In this document: in pieces, positions 46,658-57,995 of the stretch | Layout of the letters: each line of letters opens with the position of its first letter | Numbering within the stretch: position 1 is the stretch's first letter | From: Parastagonospora avenae f. sp. tritici 18332-5 | Taxonomy: Eukaryota; Ascomycota; Dothideomycetes; Pleosporales; Phaeosphaeriaceae | NCBI GenBank assembly: GCA_022559985.1 | Contig: JAFJTR010000095.1 | Span: forward strand, 43,317-107,316 | Reading direction: 5' to 3' | Length of the DNA: 64,000 bases | Translations under genes and position numbers: made by a program | Notes under the pieces: model-generated | The model's database searches: none | What the model saw: the letters and a program-made list of their open reading frames with translations, nothing else | What the model was told of the DNA's origin: nothing

Positions 46658-49347
46658 ATGAGTGCGACGTCTGCTGCGACGGGCGCTCCAGCGCAACAGC
46701 ACGTCGCCAGCCCCAACGGCACAGCAAAGCTGTCGCAGCACTCGCCCGACGCGCATTCCTGGAGCGATGAGGGTTCGAGTGGTGAAGACGGCGCTGAACG
46801 CAGTCAGAGCGGCACCGCGGGTAAAAGGAAGCGCCCTCTGTCTGTGAGCTGCGAAACGCAAGTATCCACGGGCTGATGCACTGTGTTGAATAACAATTGA
46901 CTGTGGTGCAGCTGTAAGACGCGAAAGGTGAAGTGCGATAGAGGACATCCAGCTTGTGGTATGTGAGACAGATGTCAACCTCGGCACGATACGCGATACG
47001 CGAGACTGCTGGGCACGCACTGACACGCAACAGGATGGTGCATGAAGAACAGCAGCGCGTGCATTTATTTGGTATGCACTGGTCGCACTATGGCGATGGA
47101 AATAGACGTGTAAACCCCCAGACTGACTGTGACAGCCCCGAAAGAAGCCTGGGTTGCGCGCGGGCTATGGGAGAGAGCTTGAGGCGCGTCTGGGTAAGTC
47201 ACCACGCCGGGACTCGCTTCCGCACCACGCTGACTGGCCTCACCAGACAAACTGGAGAACCTCATCGTCCAGCAACAGAACCAGATCCACCATCTCTCCA
47301 CCAACCAGCTCGCAGCCAACCATTCGCCGCAAGAAGCTGTCTCCTACCGGCCCAGTCCGCCGATTCTGCCGCACACGCCTCACGTTCCACGGCCCGAGAC
47401 AGCTCTGTTCCTCCAGAAGCCCGCATCGACGTTTCCTTCGCAAAATGCCCTGCAAAGCCAATTCAGTGCCGGCGTCACAGACGGGCGACCAGCGCCATCT
47501 GTCACAGGCAATGCATACCAAGGCCAAGCCGAAGATATGCAACAGGGCATGCCAGGTCTGCACAGAGACTCGTTCTCATCGTACAGCGACCAGTTCACCC
47601 CGTCCATGTCGCGATCACTGGGACAGACGGATGCCGACTTTCCCCCATACGACCTGCTCTACGCACTAGTAGACTTGTTCTTCAAGCACATCTACCCCTG
47701 GTGTCCCATCCTGCACCGTCAGACGACCCTGAACTCGCTCTTCGGCGACCAGACCTTGGACGAAGAGGACCGCATCATTCTCCATGCAGTCGTTGCCACT
47801 ACCGTCAAGTTCTCCACCGACCCGCGACTGACGGCAGACAAGCGGACGCGCTACCATTCCAGCTCCAAGTCAAAGGTCCTGCTCTATGGCATCGAAAACA
47901 GCTCTGTCAAATCACTGCAGGCGCTTGTCATCCTAGCTCTAGACGTAGTCGGCTGCTCTAACGGGCCACCCGGCTGGAATTTGTTGGCTCTAATCACTCG
48001 CAGCGTGGTTCAGCTTGGCCTTTCCATGGAGATCTACTCGCCGGCTGTTGCACCGCAGTTTGCCTCCATATACACCCTACGCGCCATTGTGCTGCCGGAG
48101 CCAAAGGACTGGATAGAAGAAGAGTCGCGACGTCGATTGTTCTGGATGATATACGTCCTAGACCGATATGCAACAGTCGCGACCGCCTTCGAGTTCGCAT
48201 TGGACGAGAATGAGATTGACCGTCGTTTACCCTGCCGCGATGATCTTTACGCGCGCAATGTGCCTGTCGAGACACGATGGTTCCATACCGAGACGCGATC
48301 AGACTACAGCATGAACCGACCAGAAAACCTGGGCGCCTTCTCCTACTACGTCGAAGTTCTAGGCATACTTACCAAAGTGCACAAGTTCTTGAAGAAGCCA
48401 GTCGACATTACCTCGCTCCAGGATGTAGAGCAATGGCAGAGAGAATATCGAGAGCTCGACAACGCAATCGAGGAGTGGAAGTACAATCTCCCGCAAGAGT
48501 TCGGCAACTCCGCGAGAATGCTTGCGAAAGCTGGTCTGAACCAGGGCCTCAACAGTGGTCTAATCATGCTCCATGCCGCTTATCACACGTAAGTCTGTTT
48601 GTTACCGCCATTTATCTCATGACTTACCTCTGCAGTACGGTGATACGTCTCCACTCCTCTGCGGCCTATCCGACTCACCGCTCGCCAATCTTCACCCCGT
48701 CTTTTAGTGCAAGCCAAAAGTGTCTCAGTGCAGTCGAAAACTTGACAACACTTTGTGCATGCGTCCGCGATAATGGACTACTCAGCAAACTCGGCCCTCC
48801 GTTCGCCTTCTCGCTATGGGTCGCAGCCCGTGTGTTGCTGGTTCATGGCTCTACAATCGATCACCGCGTCGATACCTCGATCAATCTCCTGGTCAACACG
48901 CTCCAAGAGTTAGGTCAATACTGGGAGGTTGGGGCCCGATATGCAAATCTTCTATCCCGCGTCCTCTCTGAGTACCAGGAATCGCGGCAAGCTCCGACCG
49001 GCATCAATGGCGAACGAGTGACACCATCGACAGTAAAGATTCTCGCCGACATGAGAAGATGCGCTTTCGACCTCGACTTCCTGATCTCACGGCAACCCAA
49101 ACTCAACAGTAATGCAAGGCTGCCGTCTGTGACTCCAGCTCGCACCCCGGCTCCGAATGAGCTGGAGTACCTAGACGTGTTTGACTTCTTCAACATGCCT
49201 CGATTACCGGTCTCTATGGACGGTTCCATGAGCTATCCTGCTGGAGAAGGCATGCAAATCCCCGACGGCGCGTACGAGAACGAGTCGAATATCACAAACT
49301 ACATGGTGGACGCTAGCTCAGATTGGTTTATGAAGCAAACGTCGTAA
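46658..49347 (+). CDS. Zn(II)2Cys6 fungal transcription factor
   Basis: Six exons (46658-46857, 46912-46958, 47034-47071, 47136-47193, 47247-48588, 48636-49347) give 798 residues. The zinc cluster is Cys65-x2-Cys68-x6-Cys75-x6-Cys82-x2-Cys85-x6-Cys92, followed by a basic linker and a short coiled coil (ELEARLDKLENLIV). Residues about 210-560 are the fungal-specific transcription factor domain (YPWCPILHRQTT, RRRLFWMIYVLDR). Intron 1 is best read as GC-AG (donor gcaagt at 46858), because the nearby GT gives an immediate stop. The zinc cluster is spread over three small exons. Its divergent position next to rhamnonate dehydratase suggests control of rhamnose catabolism; this is inference. Confidence 0.9.
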
Positions 49348-50088
49348 AAAAGTTGTTGTCTGGTCGTCTTTATCCTTTCTACCTTGTACATTAGCAAATT
49401 TCTCGACAAAGCGGCGTTTTCCCTTGGTTATTTTGGTACAGCTTCTAGGCTGTCTGTGTGTATATCTTTGTTGGATACCCTTTAACTTTTACTACTGAGC
49501 AACTTTTGTCCTTGCACGTAACTATGAAGTCTACTCGTACCACCTTCTCCGCCGTTTTCGCCTCATGAATTGTCTTTGAACCAAGTCAGCAAGCTCTTTT
49601 GACTCACTGATCTTGATTGTAACGGATGATGCACCTTGCGAACATGGGCTTTCAAACCTCGCGACATGATTGACGCGCGGGTTACGCGATGCCGAATTCG
49701 GAATGCCGACATTATCATCCCACCTCGTTCCATCCCGATAACGCTTCAGTCCGACCCTACAATAACTCCACTTGGACTAACTTCATCCTGCTTTGTCCGC
49801 CGCTACTGGAATCCCATCATAAGTTACATATTAAGGTAAGGCTACAACCTCTGTTGGTGCTTTGTCGGCGCTGCTCATCGGGCCTTGTCCGACGGGTAAG
49901 GCCGTGAGATGATGGAAGGGTGCACATGTTCCACAACGAAGATGTATAAAGAGTCATGCATTTGATCCCTGTATTAAATCTCCTTCAAGTTACCATCAAT
50001 ACCAATTGAAGGTATTTTCTGACCTTGGAGCAGGCAGTCCAGATTCCTTGCGTTCATTCTCACCTGCCTATTCAACACACCTCCAACC
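49348..50088. other. Intergenic
   Basis: 741 bp between two plus-strand genes, with a T-rich 3' flank near 49350-49520. No coding signal. Confidence 0.5.
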
Positions 50089-51498
50089 ATGCCCTCCCAA
50101 AGCCCTCATAACATCACCGTCCTCGGCGCTGGTGTGGTAGGTTTGACCTCCGCCATAGCTTTAGCACACACCCACCCTTCTGCGACAGTAACAGTAGTTG
50201 CGAAACATCTTCCTGGAGACCACTCGATCGAGTATACCTCACCATGGGCCGGAGCTAACTGGTCGTCCATGGCGAACGACAATGGACCACTGGAAAAGTA
50301 CGACGAAGTCACGTTCAAGAAGTTTGGAAAATTGATTGATGGCGAGAGTGTGTATGGATGTAAAGCAGTAAGACCGGGCGAAGGAAACGACGTTGGTCTG
50401 GGGCGAATGGGTGAGTATTCTGATCTTCATCTACCGGCGGAGAGTCTGACTAGAGAAGGCATGTGGGGTATATTCGACACCCCAATTGAAGAAGCAGGCA
50501 TACTGAGCGCCGGCACCGGAAAAGTCTGGTACGACCAATTAGTCGGCGGACTGCGTCAACTGAGCAAAGACGAATTACCAGCTGATGCTACCTTCGGCAT
50601 CGAGTTCCCGACTTCATTCCGCATCAACACCGCCGTGTATCTTCAATGGTAAGATCTTCCTCCTTACCTCAATCCCTCTATCTTAATATCCCCGCAGGCT
50701 CCAAAACCAAGCCCTCGCAAAAGGCATCAAATTTATCCGCCGCCACTACGCCTCCATCTCCTCCCTGCTATCCGAACTCCCCTCCACATCTCTCCTCATC
50801 AACGCCACAGGTCTAGGATCTCTCAAGCTCTCTGACGTCCGCGACACAAACCTCTACCCGACGCGCGGCCAGACACTCCTGGTCGCTGAGCCCAAAAGCC
50901 CGATCTCACGAATGTACGAATACGAGCGAAAGTATGGTGCACAATCTTTCGTGCCCTATCAAGCCCCCTTCATTTATGAATGATACTGACTGTATTTTCC
51001 GAATTAGGTATGTGCGCTCCCCAAAACGCATCGATCCCACGACCGCATACGTCTTCCCGCGGCCTCTCGGCGGCGGCGTGATTCTGGGCGGGTCGCGGCA
51101 GGAGAACAATTGGAGCGACGAGTGGAATGAAGAGCTTGGGAAGGATATCATGAGGCGCTGTTGCGAGCTGTGTCCGGAGTTGGGGAAGCCAGAGGATTTG
51201 CAGGTGATTAGCAGGAATATTGGATTGAGACGTGAGTGCCCGAGATCATGTGATGGATACTGTAGCTAATAGGAGACATAGCTTCTAGAAAGGGAGGTCC
51301 GAGGATTGAGGTGGAGAATGGCAGGTGGGATGTCCCGGTTGTACATTGCTATGGGCATTCTGGGTTTGGGTATCAGAGTTCTTGGTAAGCTCGGAACACT
51401 CTGTGTTTTGACGAGTGAGTTCTAACGATTATAGGGGCACGGCTGAACGTGTTTTGGAACTTGTAAAAAAGGCAGTCAGTCCAGCAGCAAAGCTGTAG
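50089..51498 (+). CDS. D-amino-acid oxidase
   Basis: Five exons (50089-50648, 50698-50931, 51008-51231, 51282-51384, 51435-51498) give 394 residues. The FAD enzyme deaminates D-amino acids to keto acids, releasing ammonia and peroxide. The N-terminal dinucleotide motif VLGAGVVGLTSA, the segment LLINATGLGSLKL and the C-terminal GHSGFGYQSSWG are characteristic. The protein ends in AKL, a type 1 peroxisomal signal, agreeing with the known location. Introns are 49-76 bp. D-aspartate oxidase is a close relative and is not fully excluded. Confidence 0.92.
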
Positions 51499-51609
51499 TG
51501 TATGACTTCTGTTTCCGAGTGTTGCTATTGCTTTTACAGCTTATCTACAAGTGAAGCTATATTTCTTGATCCCCGTGCCTCAGAATATCTTCACGCCACC
51601 TTTCCCATA

Positions 51610-53345
51610 TCACCTATCAATCCACTTCAGATACAAATACATATCCCTAGCAAATCCGTCTAGTCTCGGCACCATGGGTGTCTTCGCTCCAACAAACGAC
51701 CCAGTCTTCTCCGCGCTCCACAACACGCTGTTCGACTTCGCTGGATTCTGTACACTTTCGCCGTCGACAGATCCAGTCGGAACGATATCTACGACCTTGC
51801 CATGCCCATTGATCCAGATCTCAGGACATCTGACATGAATGTCGTCGACATGATCTTTCTTGACGTATTTCGATAGAATCGCTGTGACTTCATGGCACAG
51901 TTTGCGGATCGTTGAGACGCGGCCTTGTAATATAGATGTACCATTGTGGAGATAAAAACACTAAATTTTGTGTCTGCCTGCCGCGAACGTGGACGCGACC
52001 AGCGGCATCACATTGATGCGGATATTCTTGAGAGAGGACACCAAGTCCGATGTACCGAAATGGACGTGTAAGTCGATAAAACAATTCGCCAAATTGCCGA
52101 AATAAGGACCGCGAGTTGCGTTTCCCACACGGTATGTCAACTCGGTTCGAAGGAGGCGGTCTAGTTTACCAAATCCAAAGCTCGCTCGGGCATTCGAGAT
52201 CATCAGAGATATTTTGAACGTATTTTTGCGCAAGTAGGAGGTCAAGTACTGGTCATGTAGATCCTTGGTAGCGTAGAGGATTCCGTACATGTCTCGTAAG
52301 TCGGTGAAGGAATCAAGGTCAATTTCTTGAGGAGCGAAAGAATCCAGGGTGTGCCCAATAATCTTGTTAATGATCGTGCGAGGCAGGCTAAGAAGTTTTG
52401 GTGGCTTCACTTCGTCGAGTGCGATGCGGCCATCTTCACCAAGAGAGAAACGGTGAGAATGGTCGAGCAGAGGATTACGCTGGTCATAGCTGTCTGAGCG
52501 GGCATAGATTTTGCTATTTAGCCATTGCGGCGTCCAGAAGACCATGATGCCGAATTCTCCATGTTTCTCGATACCAATGTCGCCAATGGCATGGCGGAAC
52601 TTCTTCATACCCAAGTCATCCCTAGCGAGTGCTTGGAACATCGTGGTGATGTTCTCTGCGCTGATAGGACTTCGATAGGTCGTGGAAGCCTGGTTCAAAG
52701 TACGTCCTTGCGATACTGGCGCAGTATAGAGTTCCTGATACACAAAGCTCACCACCATCTTCAATTCGTCTGCCCAGATGGCCTGAAGAAGCCCGCCAAA
52801 TTGGATACATTCGTCGTTGGGCCGGAAGGTCTGAAGCAGAGACGGCTTTGTGTAGCAACGGGGCGGACATACGCTTCCGAGATCGATGACGAGCTTCTTG
52901 ATGAAGGCTTTGTGCTGTCCGAGTCGACGCAGCCATACAGTTGAGGTTTGATTGACGTAGTGACCCGTGGCATCGTGGGTCCTTAGATGCGCATCAAGAT
53001 TCTTCGCAATGCAGAATTCAGTTGAATAGAGCATTGAGGCAGCTTCTTGGTGTAATTGTCGACACACGCGTAACAATTGCAGTTCGAGTCGGAGTGCACG
53101 ATCAAACGGCTTCCTTAAGCTGGGATCCTGCGATGATGTACCATAGGAATTGGTCTGAGAAAAGTCATGACTTCCCACCTCATGAAGTAATTTGACTTTT
53201 CCATTCCGAGCCCTTGCAAGGCGCAGCGTAGTCTTGCGCTCGAAATAAACTGGTACACCCAATTCCTGAGTTCAGCTGGAAGGTCAAGAAAGGATGGGGC
53301 TGTTGGGTCTGCTGATCTTGACACAGCAGAGGAGATCGAAGCCAT
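51610..53345 (-). pseudogene. F-box/2EXR-like protein gene with frameshift and nonsense codon
   Basis: Minus-strand coding similarity runs from ATG 53345 (MASISSAVSR, then SFLDLPAELRNWVYQFI) to a TGA at 51612-51610, about 577 codons, but is broken twice. Near 53243-53248 the frame shifts: one T is lacking in a T run, and the downstream frame continues FERKTTLRLARAR. At 51963-51961 an in-frame TAG follows AAGRHKI, yet the same frame continues for 116 sense codons (HNGTSILQGRVSTIRKLCHE...). The N-terminal motif and LRVCRQLHQEAASMLYS are typical of the large F-box-like/2EXR families of filamentous ascomycetes. Either a real pseudogene or, for the first break, a sequence error. Confidence 0.68.
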
Positions 53346-53678
53346 GATTTTGGAATAGAATTGTGTTTTGGCGGTCGTTGCGGAGGGAGTGACGACTGCG
53401 AAACCTTGAAGCCCTGGAGGGGGCAGGCAGCACATGTAACGTGACTGACAAGAGCGTTGCCTCGGTGGGCCGTGCTTACTCAAACGTGATTGCCGAATTC
53501 AGTTCGAGAAATTAAAATGAACAATCTGACACTAAAGTTGTGCAAATAGACACAGCTGTTGCTGAAAGCGTTTGACAAAAGCGCGACAGGCCCATCTGTG
53601 TTGAAGTTGACTTATTGATGTAACGGAAGCTCGCGCCTGACAACAAAAGAAAGAGAAGCGCTATGGCATCTTGCAAAC
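53346..53678. other. Intergenic
   Basis: 333 bp between two minus-strand genes. No coding signal. Confidence 0.5.
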
Positions 53679-55253
53679 TCAGTCATAGAAACCTAGAATC
53701 TTGTTCGCCCGGTCCAGTATTACCTTCTGTCCCGGAGTCAAATTCGCGGCACCACTGTCCCACTCCGCCAGCCCCATGGCTCTACACCCTTCCTCACCAA
53801 CAAGCTGCGATAGCTCCTCAGCCTTGATTCGACCAACATGCTCACTCTCTCCAATGCCTCCACCGAAGTCGGGACTCGGAGTACCGTTGACGAAGTTCTC
53901 GCGTTGGCGAACAAGATAGTTGACATTATCCTCGGTCATTGGACACGCTGGGATATACAAGACGCTAGAGTCTGAATTTCCAGCATGAGTCTTGTCTACG
54001 GCGTGGATCGTGTCGCAGTGCCAGGCCACGTAGTCGCCAGGTCGCACTTCTGGCATGTGGATCATGGACTTCTGGAGGTTCAGATGAGGGTGCAGCAGAT
54101 GCGAGAGCTCTTGGCCGTGACCTGGCGTGGCGCCATGAACCCAGGGCGATTGTGTAGAGTCCATTTCCCAGTTGTCCGAGGCAAGGAAGTCGTCTGAATT
54201 CGTGATGGCCTCCGAGGCTGTTTGTGCGCCGGGCTCGACACCGCGCTTGGGAGAGAAGAAAGGCCGGAGGAGATAGTACGTAGTTGCCTTGGCGAGAAGA
54301 GGGTTGACGAGTAGGGTACCTTCGAACGGCTTTGTGTTGCTGAGCGATAGCCAACCTTGAAACATGCGAAATGCAGTGCATGCTCCAACGCCCTGATGAA
54401 GGTCTGGCACCACAGGCAAGCGACAGCCGGCCTCCCACGGGTCGAAATCCTCCCATCTTCCTTTCCATACGGAATCATAGACTTTGCCAAGGCCGTATCC
54501 TTCTTCGCTCCAGCGCTCCACACTGCCTCCATCAACGTGCGGGCCCAATGCGAACTTCGCATCACCGGGAAGACGCATGCGCAAGCGGTCGGCATAACTG
54601 ATCGGATGCTGCGTCGATAGCGGGATATGTGGATTCAAGCTGTGCCAATAAGACATGAGGAATCGATGGGTTTTCAAAAGATGTGGGTTGCCGCGAGCTA
54701 GAAGTTGGACTTTCGACCAGTACAGTTCAAAGACCTGTGGGTTAACCGCTGGGAAAGCTTTCCAGGTGGTCAATAACTATCCAAGAGACAGCAGATCCAG
54801 GCGCTCACCTTTAGTCTGAGGGTTTTTTTGTATATACTCTCGTAGATCTCCTTTCCACTGTAAAGCCTCTTGTTCCGACACCACATTCCTGACCACAGCT
54901 ACGCCTCTCTTTCTGAACTCTTTGTTGAATGTCTCTGGTGCATTATCGATATCCTTGAATTTGATCTCTGGGATAACCTTGGAGCCCAATTCGACGATAA
55001 GCGGAATTTCTTCCCGCAGATCATGTAACAAGCGCTCCCAGGACTCTCGTACTTCGTTCTCATAGCCCTTGATCAGGCGACTCTTGAGGTCGGCGTATTT
55101 AGGTGTGAGAGGCTTGAATTCCTGTCCGGATAGAGATGCGAAAGCATCAGATATGTCACCAGCGCGCTTCTGTGCCTGAGTTGCTGCCGGCCGAAGCTGT
55201 ATTCCGGCGCGTCTGGTTGGAGATCGGAGGGTTCGAAGTGCGGAAAGCATCAT
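53679..55253 (-). CDS. DUF1479 family protein, 2OG-Fe(II) dioxygenase-like
   Basis: Two exons (55253-54809, 54757-53679) give 507 residues. DUF1479 (YbiU-like) proteins share the cupin fold of 2-oxoglutarate and iron dependent dioxygenases. The putative iron ligands are the His and Asp of LGPHVDGGSVERW and the distal His in WHCDTIHAVD. The N-terminus (MMLSALRTLRSPTRRAG, Arg rich with no acids) looks like a mitochondrial presequence. The start is the first of two adjacent ATGs. Substrate is unknown for the family. It diverges from the GH1 gene over 885 bp. Confidence 0.87.
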
Positions 55254-56138
55254 TGTAGATATGGAGCCGCGAGAAGAATGTCTGGCTTTCACATCCAGAA
55301 TGCCGCTGTTACTCTAAACAGCCCACTCATTATGTATTCGAGGTCCTCCGCGAAAGTTTCCATGGTATTGATGATTCCGACATAGAATTGAAGCTCTCAC
55401 AGTGAAAGTGATAGCGTCACCGCGGAAGCCTAGCTTGATGAGGTTTGGCGGATCTCGTCAGCTTCTCCACGCTGCTGCCCCGCCATCGCCAGCCATCCCA
55501 AAACAGTAACTCCGACTGTGACTGTATGCTGTTCATCTTGGTTTCTAACACACGTGAAAGGAGAGCAATAGGTCGTCCTCGCAACATTTCTTAGAGTGTA
55601 GAGCAAAGTCGAATTGGGAGAGCTCACCTCGACCTGCCTCGTCGTACCCCGCCATCTCATCCCACTTCAAACTGGCCGATGACCAACACCGCCGAATGGG
55701 CTCTGCGCCACGCCCCGTTGTAGGATAAAGGGTAGGCTGAATCGACGGGCCGAGGTTCCACTGACCGCCTGGATCATCGTGAATCCTGGCAGGCAGAACA
55801 GAAGCAAAGACACAGTATCGTCATGTGCGATCAGTGTATATCGTGAGGTTACTGGGCATGTGAGCGGGGTTGACGTCAAATGAGCCATTTAGGAGACTAG
55901 TATGACGGTGCCAGCACGTCTGGGTCTGCGTGTGAGCCAAAGAGCCACCGGAATTGCCTCACGTAGCTTACTGCGTGTCTGTTAAAGCCTTGTCGACGCG
56001 TAGAGACGGTTATGGCGGGACGCTCCCCGCAGCCTGCACAGCGAACCGGGTATATGAAGAATAGACGCCCGCTGCTGCACGCTGCATCCTCGAATTACTG
56101 TCGTCAGCGTGTCACTTTGTGACATAGATCAATATATC
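55254..56138. promoter_or_regulatory. Divergent intergenic region, DUF1479 gene / GH1 gene
   Basis: 885 bp between two outward start codons, so it contains both promoters. No coding frame or repeat of note. Confidence 0.45.
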
Positions 56139-57995
56139 ATGTCACAATCATATCTTCCCAAAGATTTCCTATGGGGTTTCGCAACAGCAAGGTCTGTCAC
56201 TCACCGTCTTTCACCGGATGCCCCACCATGGCATGTCCCGTGTTGTGGTAACATCCACCGTATTGTGCTGAGTCTGAGGTTTTAGTTACCAAATAGAAGG
56301 TGCTCCGCATGAAGATGGTCGCGCGGACTCCATCTGGGACAGTTTCTGCCGCATTCCGGGAAAGATTGCTGGAGGAGAGTCAGGAGAGGTGGCGTGCGAC
56401 TCCTACCACCGCACGGCCGAGGACATTGATCTTCTGAAGAAGCTGGGCGCAAAATCGTACCGTTTTTCCCTCTCGTGGTCCCGAATTATCCCACTTGGTG
56501 GCCGCAATGACCCGGTCAATGAGAAAGGTCTTCAGCACTACGTCAAATTCGTAGACGACCTTCGCGAGGCAGGCATCGAGCCGATGATCACACTGTTCCA
56601 TTGGGATCTACCCGACAATTTGCACAAGCGATATATGGGTATGCTTAATAAGGATGAGTTTGTCAAGGACTTTGAGCACTACTCTAGGGTGTGTTTCAAG
56701 GCATTCGGCTCCAAGGTGAAGTACTGGATCACGTTCAATGAGCCATGGTGCAGTTCTATACTCGGATACGGCACTGGATTGTTTGCTCCCGGTCGTTGCA
56801 GCGACCGAAGCAAGAGCGCCGAAGGCGACAGCAGCAGAGAGCCGTGGGCAGTGGGGCACGCGCTTTTGATTGCCCACGGAGCGGCTGTCAAGGCATATCG
56901 TGAGGACTTCAAAGCTAAGGATGGAGGCCAGATTGGGATTACACTGAATGGTAAGCGAACTCCACATGTTAATTGCCCCCTGTGAAACGTTGCGTATCCT
57001 GCCTCAGGCTATGCAGGGGCAACCCAAAGTTGACCTCGGATGCGAGCAAGCGGACCGATGCTGATATTGATTAGGGGACTGGACTGAGCCATGGGACGCT
57101 GAAGATCCTCAAGATCGCGAGGCGTGCGACCGCAAGCTTGAGTTTGCCATTTGCTGGTTCGGGGACCCAGTGTACTTCGGCAAATACCCAGACTCAATGC
57201 GAAAACAGCTCGGGGACCGGTTGCCAGAGTTCACTGCCGAAGAGTCAGCCTTGGTCAAGGGTAGCAATGACTTTTATGGCATGAACCATTATTGCGCACA
57301 CTATGTCAGGCACAAGGAGACCGAGCCAGAGCTTGACGACCACCTCGGCAACCTGGAGACGCTGCATCAGAACAAACAGGGAGAATGGATTGGCCCAGAG
57401 ACAGAATCCTTCTGGTTGCGGCCAATGCCTCTTGGATTCAGAAAGCTGATCAAGTGGCTTAGTGATCGCTATGGTGGTCCAACCTTCTACGTCACGGAGA
57501 ACGGAACTAGTCTAAAGGGGGAGAACGAGCTCCCACTTGAACAACTCCTGGACGACGAGTTCCGCTGCGAGTATTTCAGGGGATATGTGGGTGCCTTGGC
57601 TGATGCTCATACACATGACGGTGTCGACGTCCGGGGCTATTCGGCATGGAGTCTTATGGAGTACGTCAAGGTCATTTCCTTTCCCATGCCAAATCATTAC
57701 TTCTGGTGCATTACAATGTCCTCGGGTGGCTGGGGCTAAGCGCGACCGTTCCTGCACCACATCTATGGCGTCAGTCGTTTTAGCCCAGGGTGCTCTGCCG
57801 TTCCATCTTAGCCCCGAACACAAATTTTCGAAAAGTACACAGCTGACAGTTTGCAGTAATTTTGAGTGGGCTGAAGGCTACACAACACGGTTCGGCGTGA
57901 CCTATGTTGATTACAAAGGCGGCCAGAAGCGATACCCGAAGAAGAGCGCATACGAGATTTCGAAAATCTTCGAAAAGCATATCAAAAAGGAGTAG
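56139..57995 (+). CDS. GH1 beta-glucosidase, intracellular
   Basis: Four exons (56139-56191, 56286-56950, 57075-57660, 57857-57995) give 480 residues, the standard single-domain GH1 length. The acid/base Glu170 lies in TFNEPW and the nucleophile Glu381 in YVTENG. DFLWGFATASYQIEGAP at the start and NFEWAEGYTTRFGVTYVD at the end are family landmarks. There is no signal peptide, so it likely acts inside the cell on cellobiose or other imported beta-glucosides, consistent with the cellulose-active AA9 elsewhere in the window. Introns 2 and 3 are longer (124 and 196 bp). Confidence 0.94.
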
